Shown here in pieces: positions 42,504-50,487 of a stretch of DNA of 64,000 nucleotides (positions within the stretch are counted from its first letter, which is position 1; each line of letters begins with the position of its first letter). The position numbers were made by a program, and so were the translations under genes. A model generated the notes under the pieces. That model worked only from the letters and a program-made list of their open reading frames with translations, made no database searches and was not told the DNA's origin. Source of the stretch: Kitasatospora xanthocidica (GTDB taxonomy: Bacteria; Actinomycetota; Actinomycetes; Streptomycetales; Streptomycetaceae); NCBI RefSeq assembly GCF_014656195.1, contig NZ_BNBY01000012.1, positions 62,001 through 126,000 on the forward strand. Direction: 5' to 3'.

Positions 42504-42695
42504 GCGGGTTCCTTTCGCTGAAACAATGTCAGGGAGTAGTGTCCGCAGCGGATTTGTCATCCGTACGGGTGCGAACGCCTCGGCCACTACCCCGGTGGTC
42601 CGCGACGGAAAACCGCGTTCCGCTCGGGGAGTTCGGGAACGATGCGATCAAGCCGTTTTCTCGGAGTGGGGAAGTCGTATCGCCATACTGGCCGG

Positions 42696-43439
42696 ATGGA
42701 TGCCGATCTCTACCCCGACCTCGTCGCCGCCGGAAGCCTGGGTGCCCTGCTGGAGCGGACGGCCGCCGAGCTGGCCCTGGACATCACGGTGGTGCCGGGG
42801 CACTCGGACGTGACGGCGGGCATCGCCGCCTCGGCCGACGGGCGCAAGCCGCTCACCGTCCACATCGGTGCCGAGCGGCGCTGGTTCGGTGTCACCGGCT
42901 GGAGCCGGGGGATCGAGATGGTCGCGGGCGGCACCACGGACCTCGGGGACGTCGTCCGGGCGGGCGTGGCCTGGGGCAGCGGGAAGAGCCTGGGGGAGCT
43001 GGGCGAGCTGCTGCCGTGGCTGGCGTCCGGCGAGTTCGCGCGGGCGGCCGAGCGCGGCCCGGCCGACGCGGTCGAGGTGGCCTGGCGCCGGCTCGGGGAG
43101 CAGGCGGCGGAGGCGCCCGAGTTCCCGGAGTTCGGGGCGCTGGTGGAGGCGACGCGGGCCGAGCCGAGGCTGCGGCAGCTGTTCCCGTTCTCCAGCATGT
43201 GGCGGGTCGGCTTCCGGGCCGGCCTCGGCAACGGGCATCCGCCGGCGGTCGTCGTCATCCCGGGCGACGCCACCCGCCCGTACCGCGTGCAGCGCAACCT
43301 CGCCTACCAGGGCGGGGAGGACTGGCGCGACGAGTACCTGATCGGCGAGGCCGGGACGGCGGAAGAGGCGGCAGCCCTCGCCGCGGCGCACGTCCCCGCG
43401 GACCTCGGTCCGGCCGTCGCCGGGCCCGACGACCTGTGA
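42696..43439 (+). CDS. DUF6193-like protein
   Basis: A 247-residue protein resembling the DUF6193 family seen near actinobacterial natural-product and toxin loci: LYPDLVAAGSLGALLERTA, WSRGIEMVAGGTTDLGDVVRAGVAWGSG, MWRVGFRAG near residue 170 and an EDWRDEYLIGEAGTAEEAAAL C-terminus. Function is unknown. A CATACT hexamer (42684-42689) ends 6 nt before the ATG. Its stop overlaps the next GTG (GTGA). Confidence 0.7.
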   Translation: MDADLYPDLVAAGSLGALLERTAAELALDITVVPGHSDVTAGIAASADGRKPLTVHIGAERRWFGVTGWSRGIEMVAGGTTDLGDVVRAGVAWGSGKSLGELGELLPWLASGEFARAAERGPADAVEVAWRRLGEQAAEAPEFPEFGALVEATRAEPRLRQLFPFSSMWRVGFRAGLGNGHPPAVVVIPGDATRPYRVQRNLAYQGGEDWRDEYLIGEAGTAEEAAALAAAHVPADLGPAVAGPDDL

Positions 43440-43759
43440 ACGGCGGTTCCTCGTACGGCGGCCCTGTGAACGGCGACCCTGCGGAGGGGGCCGGGCAGCC
43501 GGGCCCGGAGGAGATCGAGTGGTGGTTCGCCGCCGTGGCGGACGGCCGGGTGAGCCGGGACGCGGCCGACCGCTGGGCCGGCCGGTGGCTCCACGACGAC
43601 GAACTGTGGTGGGACGAGCTGTCCCTGTGGGCGCTGGACCTGCTGCACGGCATCGACCTGCCAGCCGGGCCGGACGGGCCGGACGGGCCGGGGGGTCCGT
43701 ACCTGCACGACGAAGCGCAGGTACGGGAGTGGCTGGCGGAGTTCAGGCGCCGACGCTGA
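43436..43759 (+). CDS. Small hypothetical protein coupled to the DUF6193-like gene
   Basis: A 107-residue acidic protein. After a Gly-rich start it contains EEIEWWFAAVADGRVSRDAADRWAGRWL and DELWWDELSLWALDLLHGIDL, a tryptophan-rich helical pattern. Translation starts at GTG 43436 (overlap) or at a second in-frame GTG at 43466. The pattern resembles small partner or immunity-type proteins, but no family is assigned. Confidence 0.6.
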   Translation: MNGGSSYGGPVNGDPAEGAGQPGPEEIEWWFAAVADGRVSRDAADRWAGRWLHDDELWWDELSLWALDLLHGIDLPAGPDGPDGPGGPYLHDEAQVREWLAEFRRRR

Positions 43760-43806
43760 CCGCCCCAGGGGCCCGTTTTCGAACCCCCGCCTGCGGGCCG
43801 ACGCTT

Positions 43807-43910
43807 CCCCGGCTTTCGGCCGGGAGGTAGCCCCGGGGCACAAGCGCGCCTCGCGGCGTTGCCGTCGGTCGCCGATGTCCCCCAGCCTGGCGGTCGGGAG
43901 GTGCCCCCAT
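43807..43910. repeat. Two copies of a common Streptomyces intergenic repeat
   Basis: CGGGAGGTAGCCCC at about 43821-43834 and CGGGAGGTGCCCC at about 43894-43906, each preceded by a CCGGCT/CAGCCT arm, form two short dyads of the type often seen between Streptomyces genes. TTCGAACCCCC at 43779 and GGGGTTCGAA at 43973 form an outer inverted pair. Confidence 0.55.
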
Positions 43911-43995
43911 CCTTCGCCTTGCGATGCGCGCACCCCAACGCCGCCCCGCCCGCGCCTGGCGGGCGGACGACGGGGTTCGAAGCCGGGCCCCAGGG

Positions 43996-44598
43996 TCAGG
44001 CCGTGGTGGCGGCGCCGCGGAGGCGGGCGGCGGAGCGGGACAGCAGTGCCGCCGCGACCAGGACGGGGCTGAAGCCCACCGCGCAGGCGGCGAGCAGGTT
44101 GACCGGGGTCAGCCCGGGCGGGGTGGCGGCGAAGAGGGCGGCGGCCAGCGGGGTGGTCAGGACGGGGGCGAGCAGGAGGGCGGCCGCCTGCTTCTTCTGC
44201 CGGCGCGTCCACACCTGGGACCTGGCGACCCGGGTGGCGGCGATGACGGCGGCCGCCAGGGCGAGCGCGGGCCCGACGGCCGGGACGAGCAGCAGCGGGT
44301 ACGGGAGGACGGCGAACAGCAGGGTCAGGTTGGTGCGGCCGGAGCCCTCGGGTTCGGGCCGGGTGAGGCCGTCCTCGGCGAGCGCGGCGTCGGCGATCCG
44401 CCGGGGGCTGCCCAGCTGCTCCAGTACGCGGCGGACGGCGGCCTCGTCGGCCGGGTCGTGGTCGGCGAGCGAGACCTCGACGTGTTCGCGCAGGTCGGCG
44501 AGGAGTTCGCGGCGGCGCTTGTCGGGCAGCGGGGCGGTGTAGCGGTCGACCGCGTCGAGGTGGGCGCGGACCAGGGGGTGCTCGGTGGGGTTGTTCAC
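43996..44598 (-). CDS. HAAS-domain membrane protein
   Basis: A 200-residue protein: N-terminal HAAS-type helical domain (LVRAHLDAVDRYTAPLPDKRRRELLADLREH and VRRVLEQLGSPRRIADAAL, residues 8-75) followed by two pairs of membrane helices (about 88-125 and 138-190). HAAS proteins are usually encoded with PadR regulators. Its GTG start overlaps the padR stop (GTGA), giving translational coupling. Confidence 0.82.
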   Translation of the reverse strand: MNNPTEHPLVRAHLDAVDRYTAPLPDKRRRELLADLREHVEVSLADHDPADEAAVRRVLEQLGSPRRIADAALAEDGLTRPEPEGSGRTNLTLLFAVLPYPLLLVPAVGPALALAAAVIAATRVARSQVWTRRQKKQAAALLLAPVLTTPLAAALFAATPPGLTPVNLLAACAVGFSPVLVAAALLSRSAARLRGAATTA

Positions 44599-44987
44599 GG
44601 GTTCTCTCCCGGGGCGAGGACGTGGTCGACGGTTTCGCGGAAGGCGGGCCACAGTGCGGTGAACTCCCGCAGTGCCTCGCGGCCGGCGTCGGTGAGCGTG
44701 TAGTAGCGGCGGGACGGTCCGCTGGCCGAGTCCCGCAGGAAGGTGTCGGCGAGTCCGGCGCGGCGCAGCCGGGACAGCAGCGGGTAGATCGTGCCCTGGC
44801 TGGTGGCGAGCATCGGGAAGCGGCCGAGTTCCTGGAGCAGCTCGACCCCGTACCGAGGGCCGTCCCGGAGCAGTGCCAGCACGCAGTACTCCAGCACGCC
44901 CTTGCGCAGCTGGGTCGCCACCGGCCCGTCGGAGGGCTCGGTGGAGGCCTCGCCGGGGCCGTCGGGGTTTGCGATGCCAGGTACCAT
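44595..44987 (-). CDS. PadR-family transcriptional regulator
   Basis: A 130-residue winged-helix regulator: QLRKGVLEYCVLALLRDGPRYGVELLQELG, TSQGTIYPLLSRLRRAGLADT (recognition helix) and RRYYTLTDAGREALREF are PadR hallmarks. About 22 residues of Gly/Pro-rich sequence precede the domain. A minus-strand TACCTT hexamer ends 7 nt before ATG 44987, so the transcript appears leaderless. It controls itself and the HAAS gene, by family precedent. Confidence 0.9.
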   Translation of the reverse strand: MVPGIANPDGPGEASTEPSDGPVATQLRKGVLEYCVLALLRDGPRYGVELLQELGRFPMLATSQGTIYPLLSRLRRAGLADTFLRDSASGPSRRYYTLTDAGREALREFTALWPAFRETVDHVLAPGENP

Positions 44988-44993
44988 GCATCA

Positions 44994-45018
44994 CAAGGTA
45001 GCAGGTGGAGCAAGGTAG
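44994..45018. promoter_or_regulatory. PadR promoter with repeated CAAGGTAG boxes
   Basis: CAAGGTAG occurs at 44994-45001 and 45011-45018, 17 bp apart. On the minus strand the first supplies the TACCTT -10 element and the second falls in the -35 region, so they may be both promoter and operator. Confidence 0.6.
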
Positions 45019-45064
45019 TGCGATGGACCTTGCGCGGGGAGAGTCGCGGGCGATAATCGTCTAT

Positions 45065-45574
45065 GTGACGATAACGATGAAGAGGCTGCAGGCCGCCGTG
45101 CGGTCCATGGCCGCCAAGCTCGACGGCGTGACGACGGGCGACCTGGCAGCGTTCAGCCACCAGGACGGCGCCCACCCCTACCTCTTCGTTCAGGGCGGGG
45201 TCATCCACTGGGTCGTGGAGGAGCGGGGCCAGGTGCTCCAGCACCGGAGCACCGGCGACCTCGACGAGGCCCTGCACTGGGTCGCCCTCAATGCCACCCG
45301 CTCGATGGCCACGCGCTGGGAGCTGGGGCAGCGGCACCGGTTCCCCGAAGGCCGGGACAGCCGGATCGGCTGGCTGGCCAAGCAGGTCGACCTGCTCCGC
45401 CGTCTCGACACCGGATGGGCCGAGCGGTTCCGCGCGGGCATCCCCGTCCAGTGCCCGGGAGTTCGGCTGGAGGACGTGGACGCCCACCCCCTCACCTGGC
45501 CGGACGGGACGGGCGACCCGCTCACCCGCCCCCCGGGCAGGTGGTCCACCGCGTGGCGCCGGTCGCGCGGTTGA
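45065..45574 (+). CDS. Imm61-like immunity-type protein
   Basis: A 169-residue soluble protein resembling immunity family 61: YLFVQGGVIHWVVEERGQVLQHRSTGDLDEALHWVALNAT, then ATRWELGQRHRFPEGRDSRIGWLAKQVDLLRRLDTGWAERF. A good promoter is visible, TTGCGC at 45030 and GATAAT at 45052, which ends 7 nt before GTG 45065, so this start is chosen over the ATG at 45077. No cognate polymorphic toxin gene is in the window; it may be an orphan. Confidence 0.6.
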   Translation: MTITMKRLQAAVRSMAAKLDGVTTGDLAAFSHQDGAHPYLFVQGGVIHWVVEERGQVLQHRSTGDLDEALHWVALNATRSMATRWELGQRHRFPEGRDSRIGWLAKQVDLLRRLDTGWAERFRAGIPVQCPGVRLEDVDAHPLTWPDGTGDPLTRPPGRWSTAWRRSRG

Positions 45575-45670
45575 CGGATTCGGTGGCCTGCCGCAGCTGA
45601 CGCCGGTGCGGGCACGTCTCGGTGGGCCGGGCGGCCGATCATGTCGGCGGCGGAGCGTACTGTCCGCGCC

Positions 45671-46168
45671 ATGAACACTCTTCGCCTCGAATCATGGTCC
45701 GAAGCAGGTCTGGAGATCCTGCACCGTCAGAACACCCCCGAGATGACCGAGCATCTCGGGGGGCCTGAGACCGAGCAGGCGATCGCCGATCGTCATCAGC
45801 GCTACCTGCGTCTCGCCGGCGGCGAGATGCTGATCGTCCGCCTCGGTGACGAGGCGATCGGTTCGGTCGGGTACTGGGAGCGGGAGTGGGGTGGTGAGGA
45901 CGTGTACGAGACCGGATACGGGATTCTTCCGGAGTTCGGCGGTCACGGATACGCCGCCGAGGCCCTGCGGTTGGCTGCGGAGCGGGCGGCGGTGCGTGGC
46001 GCACGGCGTCACCTGCACGCGTTCCCCCACGTGGACCACGCGGCGTCGAACGCGGTGTGCCGCAAGGCCGGGTTCGAGCTGGTCGGCAAGGTCTCCTTCG
46101 AATACCCCAAGGGAACCTGGCTGCAGTCCAACGACTGGCGGCTCGACTTGAGCGCCCCGGGCACCTGA
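45671..46168 (+). CDS. GNAT-family N-acetyltransferase
   Basis: A 165-residue acetyl-CoA-dependent acetyltransferase of the RimJ/RimL type. It has GSVGYWEREWGGEDVYETGYGILPEFGGHGYAAEAL, in which the acetyl-CoA loop is Q/R-x-x-G-x-G/A-like (EFGGHGYA), and NAVCRKAGFELVGKVSFEYP near the C-terminus. ATG 45671 is preferred over an upstream ATG at 45641 because similarity starts at LRLESW. The substrate is unknown. Confidence 0.82.
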   Translation: MNTLRLESWSEAGLEILHRQNTPEMTEHLGGPETEQAIADRHQRYLRLAGGEMLIVRLGDEAIGSVGYWEREWGGEDVYETGYGILPEFGGHGYAAEALRLAAERAAVRGARRHLHAFPHVDHAASNAVCRKAGFELVGKVSFEYPKGTWLQSNDWRLDLSAPGT

Positions 46169-46317
46169 CCGCACCGGTCGGACTACCCCCCCCTCGTCCG
46201 TCGATCTCACGGACCCGCACTCGCCCTGCCGCCGGCAGAGCTTGCAGGACACGCGCCGCCGGAGTGGAATCCGCACGGCGCGTCACGTCGCCACGAGGTA
46301 AGGGTCTGCCGATGCGG

Positions 46318-46486
46318 CTAGGCCCTCTCTTTCGGATCTTGTCGGATCAGCGCGCGGCGTTGGGCGCCCGGCTGGGCGTGCCGGCGGATCGTCCTCGTAC
46401 TGGGTCGTACTTGGATGATTCGCCGGTGCGTCCAGGCGGGATGCCCGGCGTCGTGCGCCCGGCAAGATCCGAAAGAGAGGGCCTAG
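46318..46486. mobile_element. MITE-like element with 24-bp perfect terminal inverted repeats
   Basis: The outer ends (46318-46341 and 46463-46486) are exact inverted copies, including a terminal CTAG on each side. CTAG may be a 4-bp target duplication of the kind made by IS5-family transposases, leaving 20-bp terminal repeats beginning GCCCTCTCTTTCGGATC. The 121-bp interior has no coding capacity. Right-end TAG coincides with the stop codon of the neighbouring gene. It occupies most of the 314-bp gap 46169-46482. Confidence 0.8.
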
Positions 46487-48195
46487 GCGAGCAGGCGGGC
46501 CGGGAGGTACGGGGAGTCGACGTGGACGGCCCAGCCGCGGGTGCGGCGGGCGTGGCAGGCGAGGGCGAGGACGCCCAGGCTGAGCGGGGCGTCGCGGTCC
46601 GTGTCGCGGTCGGCGACCGAGTGGTGGTCGCGGTGGGCTTCGAGGGCGTCCAGCAGGGCCAGGTTGAAGCTGGTCTCGTCACCCTCGACCAGCTGGGAGA
46701 AGAGGACGACGGGCGGCGGAAGGAAGAGCCCGTCCTCGGCCTTCGCGGCGTCGCGCAGGGCCCGTTCGGTGGCCGGGAGCGGGTCGACGCCCCGGAAGTA
46801 GTCGTGCAGGGCGACACGGTAGGAGGCGTACTCGGAGCCGTCGGCGGCGGAGTGGGTGGGGCCGGCCAGGACGATCGGGGCGAGGTCCTCGCGGTCGCCG
46901 CCGATCAGGGCGAGTTCGAGGGCGAGCTGCCACTGGCCGGGGCCGGAGTACTTGTCCCGGGTGGCGGGGTAGCGGACCGTCCGGCCGTCGACGGCCACCT
47001 CGGCCTCGGTGCCGGGCTCGGCGAGGGCGACGCGGAAGAGGGCCGCGCCCAGCTGGGAGGCCCGGCGAAGCGCGGCAAGCTGGGCGTCCGTGACGTCGGC
47101 GGACTGCGAGGCGCGGACCAGCAGGAGGTGCGCCTGCCGGTCCAGGGCGCGCGAGAGCCGGTAGGCGGCGAGGCGGTCGTCCGGCGCCGGGTTGATCGCC
47201 TCCTGGATCCGGCGTTCGAACCCCGCCTCGCTGTCCGGGTGGAGGGGCAGCGCCGGGGTCGGCCGGTCCAGGCGGACGGGCCCGGCGGCGAACTCGGCGA
47301 CGGCGTCCGGGCGCCGGTCGCGGCCGAGGGCGCCGACCCGGGGCTCGGGCGTCGGGAAGCCGGTGACCAGGGCGAGCGGGAGGTAGTCCGTGTCGACGGC
47401 GGGCAGCCAACCGTGGGCGCGGTGGGCGAGCGCGGCCAGGGCGAGGGGGAGGAGGGGGAGCAGGCTGCGGGGGCGGGTGCCGTCGGCGCGGTCGAGGAGG
47501 GAGACCATCCCGGCGTCGAAGGCCTCGCGGTCCCCGGCGGCGAGAGAACGCAGGGTGTGGAGGGCGAGAGCGGCTTCGCTGTCCCGGTCCTGGACGCGGG
47601 CGAGCGCGGCGTCAATGGTCGCGAGCCGCTGCTCGGGGGTCTCGGGGTCGGGCGCGTCCTGGTCACGGGTGTAGCCGAAGAAGTGGGCCATGAAGCCGTT
47701 GGCGAGTTCGGCGGTGGCGTGGCCCTCGGTGACGCGCATGGACTGCCAGGTGAAGGCGAAGGCCTCGCCGTGCCAGGAGACCTTGTCGGAGAGGATCGCG
47801 AGGCAGAACGCGTCCAACCAGGCCTGGGGGCGGACGGTGCTCTCGCGGAGGGAGGCGTCCGCCTCCGAGCGGTCGTAGCTCATCCCGAAGTTCGGGTAGT
47901 CGAGGAAGACCTGGAAGCTGTCGTACGAGTAGTACGCGGCGAACGCGATGGCGCCGGCGGCGGCCTCCGTGGCGTCCTTGAGGACGGCCTTGGCCTCGGG
48001 GGTGTCGAGGGCGGGGGAGTCGACGGAGAGCGCACCGAGGTAGTCGAGGAACTCGTCGGCGATCAGGCGCCATTCGGTGGCGGCCATCAGCCCGGCGCGC
48101 GAGTAGGAGTGGACCATGCCCCCGATCCGGTCGAAGAAGCCCTCACGGGCTGCCGAGATCGCCGACTCGTTGACCTGGTGGCGCTCGATCCGCAC
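46483..48195 (-). CDS. Immunity 49 family-like protein
   Basis: A 570-residue protein like the large Imm49 proteins of Streptomyces: VRIERHQVNESAISAAREGF, HSYSRAGLMAATEWRLIADEF, AAYYSYDSFQVFLDYPNFGM, and SDKVSWHGEAFAFTWQSM. The C-terminal half is helical with HARRTRGWAVHVDSPYLPARLLA at the end. GTG 48195 follows GGGGAG. The TAG stop lies inside the CTAG end of the MITE-like element; because CTAG is a typical insertion target, the native stop may be intact. No toxin partner is visible. Confidence 0.75.
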   Translation of the reverse strand: MRIERHQVNESAISAAREGFFDRIGGMVHSYSRAGLMAATEWRLIADEFLDYLGALSVDSPALDTPEAKAVLKDATEAAAGAIAFAAYYSYDSFQVFLDYPNFGMSYDRSEADASLRESTVRPQAWLDAFCLAILSDKVSWHGEAFAFTWQSMRVTEGHATAELANGFMAHFFGYTRDQDAPDPETPEQRLATIDAALARVQDRDSEAALALHTLRSLAAGDREAFDAGMVSLLDRADGTRPRSLLPLLPLALAALAHRAHGWLPAVDTDYLPLALVTGFPTPEPRVGALGRDRRPDAVAEFAAGPVRLDRPTPALPLHPDSEAGFERRIQEAINPAPDDRLAAYRLSRALDRQAHLLLVRASQSADVTDAQLAALRRASQLGAALFRVALAEPGTEAEVAVDGRTVRYPATRDKYSGPGQWQLALELALIGGDREDLAPIVLAGPTHSAADGSEYASYRVALHDYFRGVDPLPATERALRDAAKAEDGLFLPPPVVLFSQLVEGDETSFNLALLDALEAHRDHHSVADRDTDRDAPLSLGVLALACHARRTRGWAVHVDSPYLPARLLA

Positions 48196-48258
48196 TGTGC
48201 TGCTCCCCGTTGTTGCCTTGCTTGATCGCAAGCCTAGGCGTGGGGTCGGACAACGTGC

Positions 48259-48289
48259 CGGGCGGGCCGTTCGATGAACGGCCCGCCCG
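48259..48289 (-). terminator. Terminator after the DUF397 gene
   Basis: Perfect 14-bp stem CGGGCGGGCCGTTC / GAACGGCCCGCCCG with loop GAT. Confidence 0.8.
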
Positions 48290-48295
48290 TGAGGA

Positions 48296-48484
48296 TCAGG
48301 CGTCGAACTCCCCGGCACGGATGGCGGAAACGAGGTCACGCCATTCGGTGGGGGTGAGTTGGGCAACGGCGTCGGGCAGCAGGCTGCTCCGGACGTAGAC
48401 GGCGTCGGACGTGATGGCAACCTCGGGGCAGTTATTGCCATCGCCACAGGCGTTGGGCTTTCGCCATTCCACAGGATCCCTCAC
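48296..48484 (-). CDS. DUF397 domain protein
   Basis: A 62-residue protein with the DUF397 pattern: EWRKPNACGDGNNCPEVAITSDAVYVRSS and PTEWRDLVSAIRAGEFD. DUF397 proteins are encoded beside Scr1/WhiJ-type XRE regulators and counteract or modulate them. Its ATG overlaps the stop of the regulator (4-bp overlap), so they are coexpressed. Confidence 0.9.
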   Translation of the reverse strand: MRDPVEWRKPNACGDGNNCPEVAITSDAVYVRSSLLPDAVAQLTPTEWRDLVSAIRAGEFDA

Positions 48485-49341
48485 ATGCTGTTCATGATGC
48501 TGGAGATCACATCACGAGAGGCCGACGGATCGAGAGCGCGATCACGCATCGCCCCGATGATGTGCCGGTAGTTCTCCAGCTGGTTCATCTCGGTCAGGAA
48601 CGCTGGCGATCCTACGGAGTCCAGCTGGACCGTATCGAGCCGGGGTACTGGCCCGCTCGCGTACAGCACTGCGTGACCCGCGCCCTTGAATCCCCCGGCC
48701 TTGAACTCCAATACGCGCAGTGTCACGTTGGGGGCTTCCGAGAGGACCAGTAGCTGCTTCAGCTGCTCACGCGCGACTGCCGCCCCTCCGAACTCCATCC
48801 GCAGTGCGGCCTCGTGCACAATCGCTTCATATTCGAGCGGATCGCCGCCGGTCAGGAGCTCAGCCCGCCGCATTCGGTTCTCGACCCGCGCTTCGATGTT
48901 CAGTGGTCGTAGCGGTGGATGGACCTCTCGGAAAATTGCCCGAGCTGTCTCCTCGGTCTGCATGAGTCCCGGAGCATGGCAGATCTGATACGTCACCAAC
49001 ACTCGTGCGTAGTGTTCGACCTCGGAGATCTCAAGAATCCCGGCAGGGACAAGCCCTCTGTGCTCCTCCCACCACCCCTTGGTTCGATCGGCGGCCATCT
49101 CGGCGACCGCGTCGACGTATGCGGCGTCGGCCTCCTCGTACTCGGATGCGAGTGCCAGGACACGTTCAGCGCTGATCGGGTAGGCACCCTGCTCGATCAG
49201 CGTGATCTTGCTGCGGTCCAGCCCGAGAACGGCGGCAGCGTCTCCAGCCGTGCGCCCGGCGGCCTCTCGCATCTTCCGAAGCTCGATGCCGACGCGCTTG
49301 CGGCGTGCGGTTGGGGTAGGTGGCATCTCCCCAGCATCCAT
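48481..49341 (-). CDS. WhiJ/Scr1-type XRE regulator (DUF5753)
   Basis: A 286-residue regulator. The helix-turn-helix (GIELRKMREAAGRTAGDAAAVLGLDRSKITLIEQG) is at about residues 18-55, followed by the DUF5753 domain: VLVTYQICHAPGLMQTEETARAIF, RVENRMRRAELL and FLTEMNQLENYRHIIGAMRDRAL. In Streptomyces such regulators work with a DUF397 protein and a small ATPase in development and antibiotic control. Starts at 49341 and 49326 are both possible; neither has a well-spaced ribosome binding site. Confidence 0.9.
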   Translation of the reverse strand: MDAGEMPPTPTARRKRVGIELRKMREAAGRTAGDAAAVLGLDRSKITLIEQGAYPISAERVLALASEYEEADAAYVDAVAEMAADRTKGWWEEHRGLVPAGILEISEVEHYARVLVTYQICHAPGLMQTEETARAIFREVHPPLRPLNIEARVENRMRRAELLTGGDPLEYEAIVHEAALRMEFGGAAVAREQLKQLLVLSEAPNVTLRVLEFKAGGFKGAGHAVLYASGPVPRLDTVQLDSVGSPAFLTEMNQLENYRHIIGAMRDRALDPSASRDVISSIMNSM

Positions 49342-49394
49342 CGTCGGCGCGCGACGAGTCCAGCGAGCAGATAGGCACATCTTCTTGGCTCGGC

Positions 49395-49408
49395 TAGCAA
49401 ATTTGCTA
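49395..49408. promoter_or_regulatory. Palindromic operator in the divergent WhiJ/ATPase gap
   Basis: TAGCAAATTTGCTA is a perfect 14-bp palindrome, AT-rich in a GC-rich background, 54 bp upstream of the XRE start and 147 bp upstream of the ATPase start. It is a likely binding site for the XRE protein. Confidence 0.7.
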
Positions 49409-49554
49409 TCGCCTGCTCTACAGTCTGTGATGCACCGATCACCGGACGGATCGTCAGAAACGCCGCTCGGGCACCGAAGAACACCCATGCCCAATGGGCT
49501 CGTTCACGGCGACGCATCCGCCGGTCTCACCCTTTCCCCCTTCGGGAGACCCCT

Positions 49555-49917
49555 GTGCGCAACCTCAACTCCCCCTCCCTCACGCTCTCCCGCGACGCCC
49601 TCCGGGACGGCATGACCCGCGCGGGCTGGCCGCCCTCCTCCATCGCGGACGCCGAGCTCGCCATGGTCGAGCTCATCGTCAACGCCTGGCGCCACGCGGA
49701 CACGACCTCCCCGGTCGTCCTCATCCTCTTCCTCCCCAACACCCTCCGGGTCACGGTCTCCGACCGCAGCCCCTGCCTCCCGGAGCAGCGACCCCTCTCC
49801 CTCCTCGCCGAGACCGGCCGGGGCCTCCAGCTCGTCGCGGGCCTCACCCACCGGTGGGGTGTCGACCCCCAACAGCTGGGCAAGAGCATCTGGTTCGAGC
49901 TGGACGGTGCCGCGTGA
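49555..49917 (+). CDS. Anti-sigma-type ATP-binding protein (HATPase)
   Basis: A 120-residue GHKL-fold protein like RsbW/SpoIIAB and the AbaA-locus ATPases. The N-box is ELIVNAWRHA, the G1 box is VTVSDRSP and the G2 box is TGRGLQLVAGL. It probably binds or phosphorylates a sigma-factor or regulator partner. GTG 49555 is the start. The stop overlaps the next GTG (GTGA). With the divergent XRE/DUF397 pair it forms the three-part set seen repeatedly in Streptomyces. Confidence 0.88.
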   Translation: MRNLNSPSLTLSRDALRDGMTRAGWPPSSIADAELAMVELIVNAWRHADTTSPVVLILFLPNTLRVTVSDRSPCLPEQRPLSLLAETGRGLQLVAGLTHRWGVDPQQLGKSIWFELDGAA

Positions 49918-50183
49918 GCGCCCATCACCCCATCCACCCCGCCGACCCGGCCCTGCTGCACCTCACCGCCCGTCAACTCTCCGAGTTGATCGTCGAACTC
50001 CGGACGGAGGGTCGCGAGTTCGGCCTCCTCTGGCCCTCCGCCGCCCCGGGCGAGACCAACCTCCACGGCCGCCGCCTGATCAACCTCGGCAACATTCCGG
50101 CCAGTACCGTGATCAACCTCCTCGCGCTCCTGCGCGAGTACAAGCGCCACCGGGACGCCCACCCCCGATGCTCGGACTCCTGA
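49914..50183 (+). CDS. Small hypothetical protein coupled to the ATPase gene
   Basis: An 89-residue protein starting at a GTG that overlaps the ATPase stop. It has HLTARQLSELIVELRTEGREFGLLWP and INLGNIPASTVINLLALLREYKRHRDA, two amphipathic helices around a short loop. No family is recognised; coupling suggests a partner role. Confidence 0.65.
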   Translation: MSAHHPIHPADPALLHLTARQLSELIVELRTEGREFGLLWPSAAPGETNLHGRRLINLGNIPASTVINLLALLREYKRHRDAHPRCSDS

Positions 50184-50269
50184 CCTTCAACCTTCTGGCC
50201 GCCCTCCTTGGAGCCCTCTGCGAAGCCCGGGCCCACACCGTCCGAGCCGCCCTTGCCTGACCGCACAAA

Positions 50270-50304
50270 CGGGCCGCGCCCCGAAGATCTCGGGGCACGG
50301 CCCG
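50270..50304 (+). terminator. Terminator after the ATPase operon
   Basis: CGGGCCGCGCCCCGA pairs with TCGGGGCACGGCCCG with a single mismatch; the loop is AGATC. It lies 87 bp after the last stop. Confidence 0.7.
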
Positions 50305-50325
50305 TGCCGGGAGACCTGATGCCCA

Positions 50326-50487
50326 GTGCCGCTGGATCGAGCAGGTTCCAGCAAGTTCGTTGAGCGGCGACGGCGAATCGAGAAGCTGTCCAACAGGGCT
50401 CCGGCCGCGGTCCGGGGACCGGTCGAGCACGGCTTCGCGCACCTGAAGAACTGGCGTGCCACGACCAGGATCCGTCGGGAAGGTCGG
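50326..50487 (+). pseudogene. IS5-family transposase remnant (C-terminal fragment)
   Basis: In this frame the sequence encodes NRAPAAVRGPVEHGFAHLKN followed by WRATTRIRRE (about 50389-50478), which matches the end of DDE transposases of the IS5 type found in Streptomyces (xNRxxAxxRxxVEHGFAHLKNWRxLxxxR). The rest of the transposase is absent and downstream sequence is unrelated. It is a decayed fragment. Confidence 0.7.
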
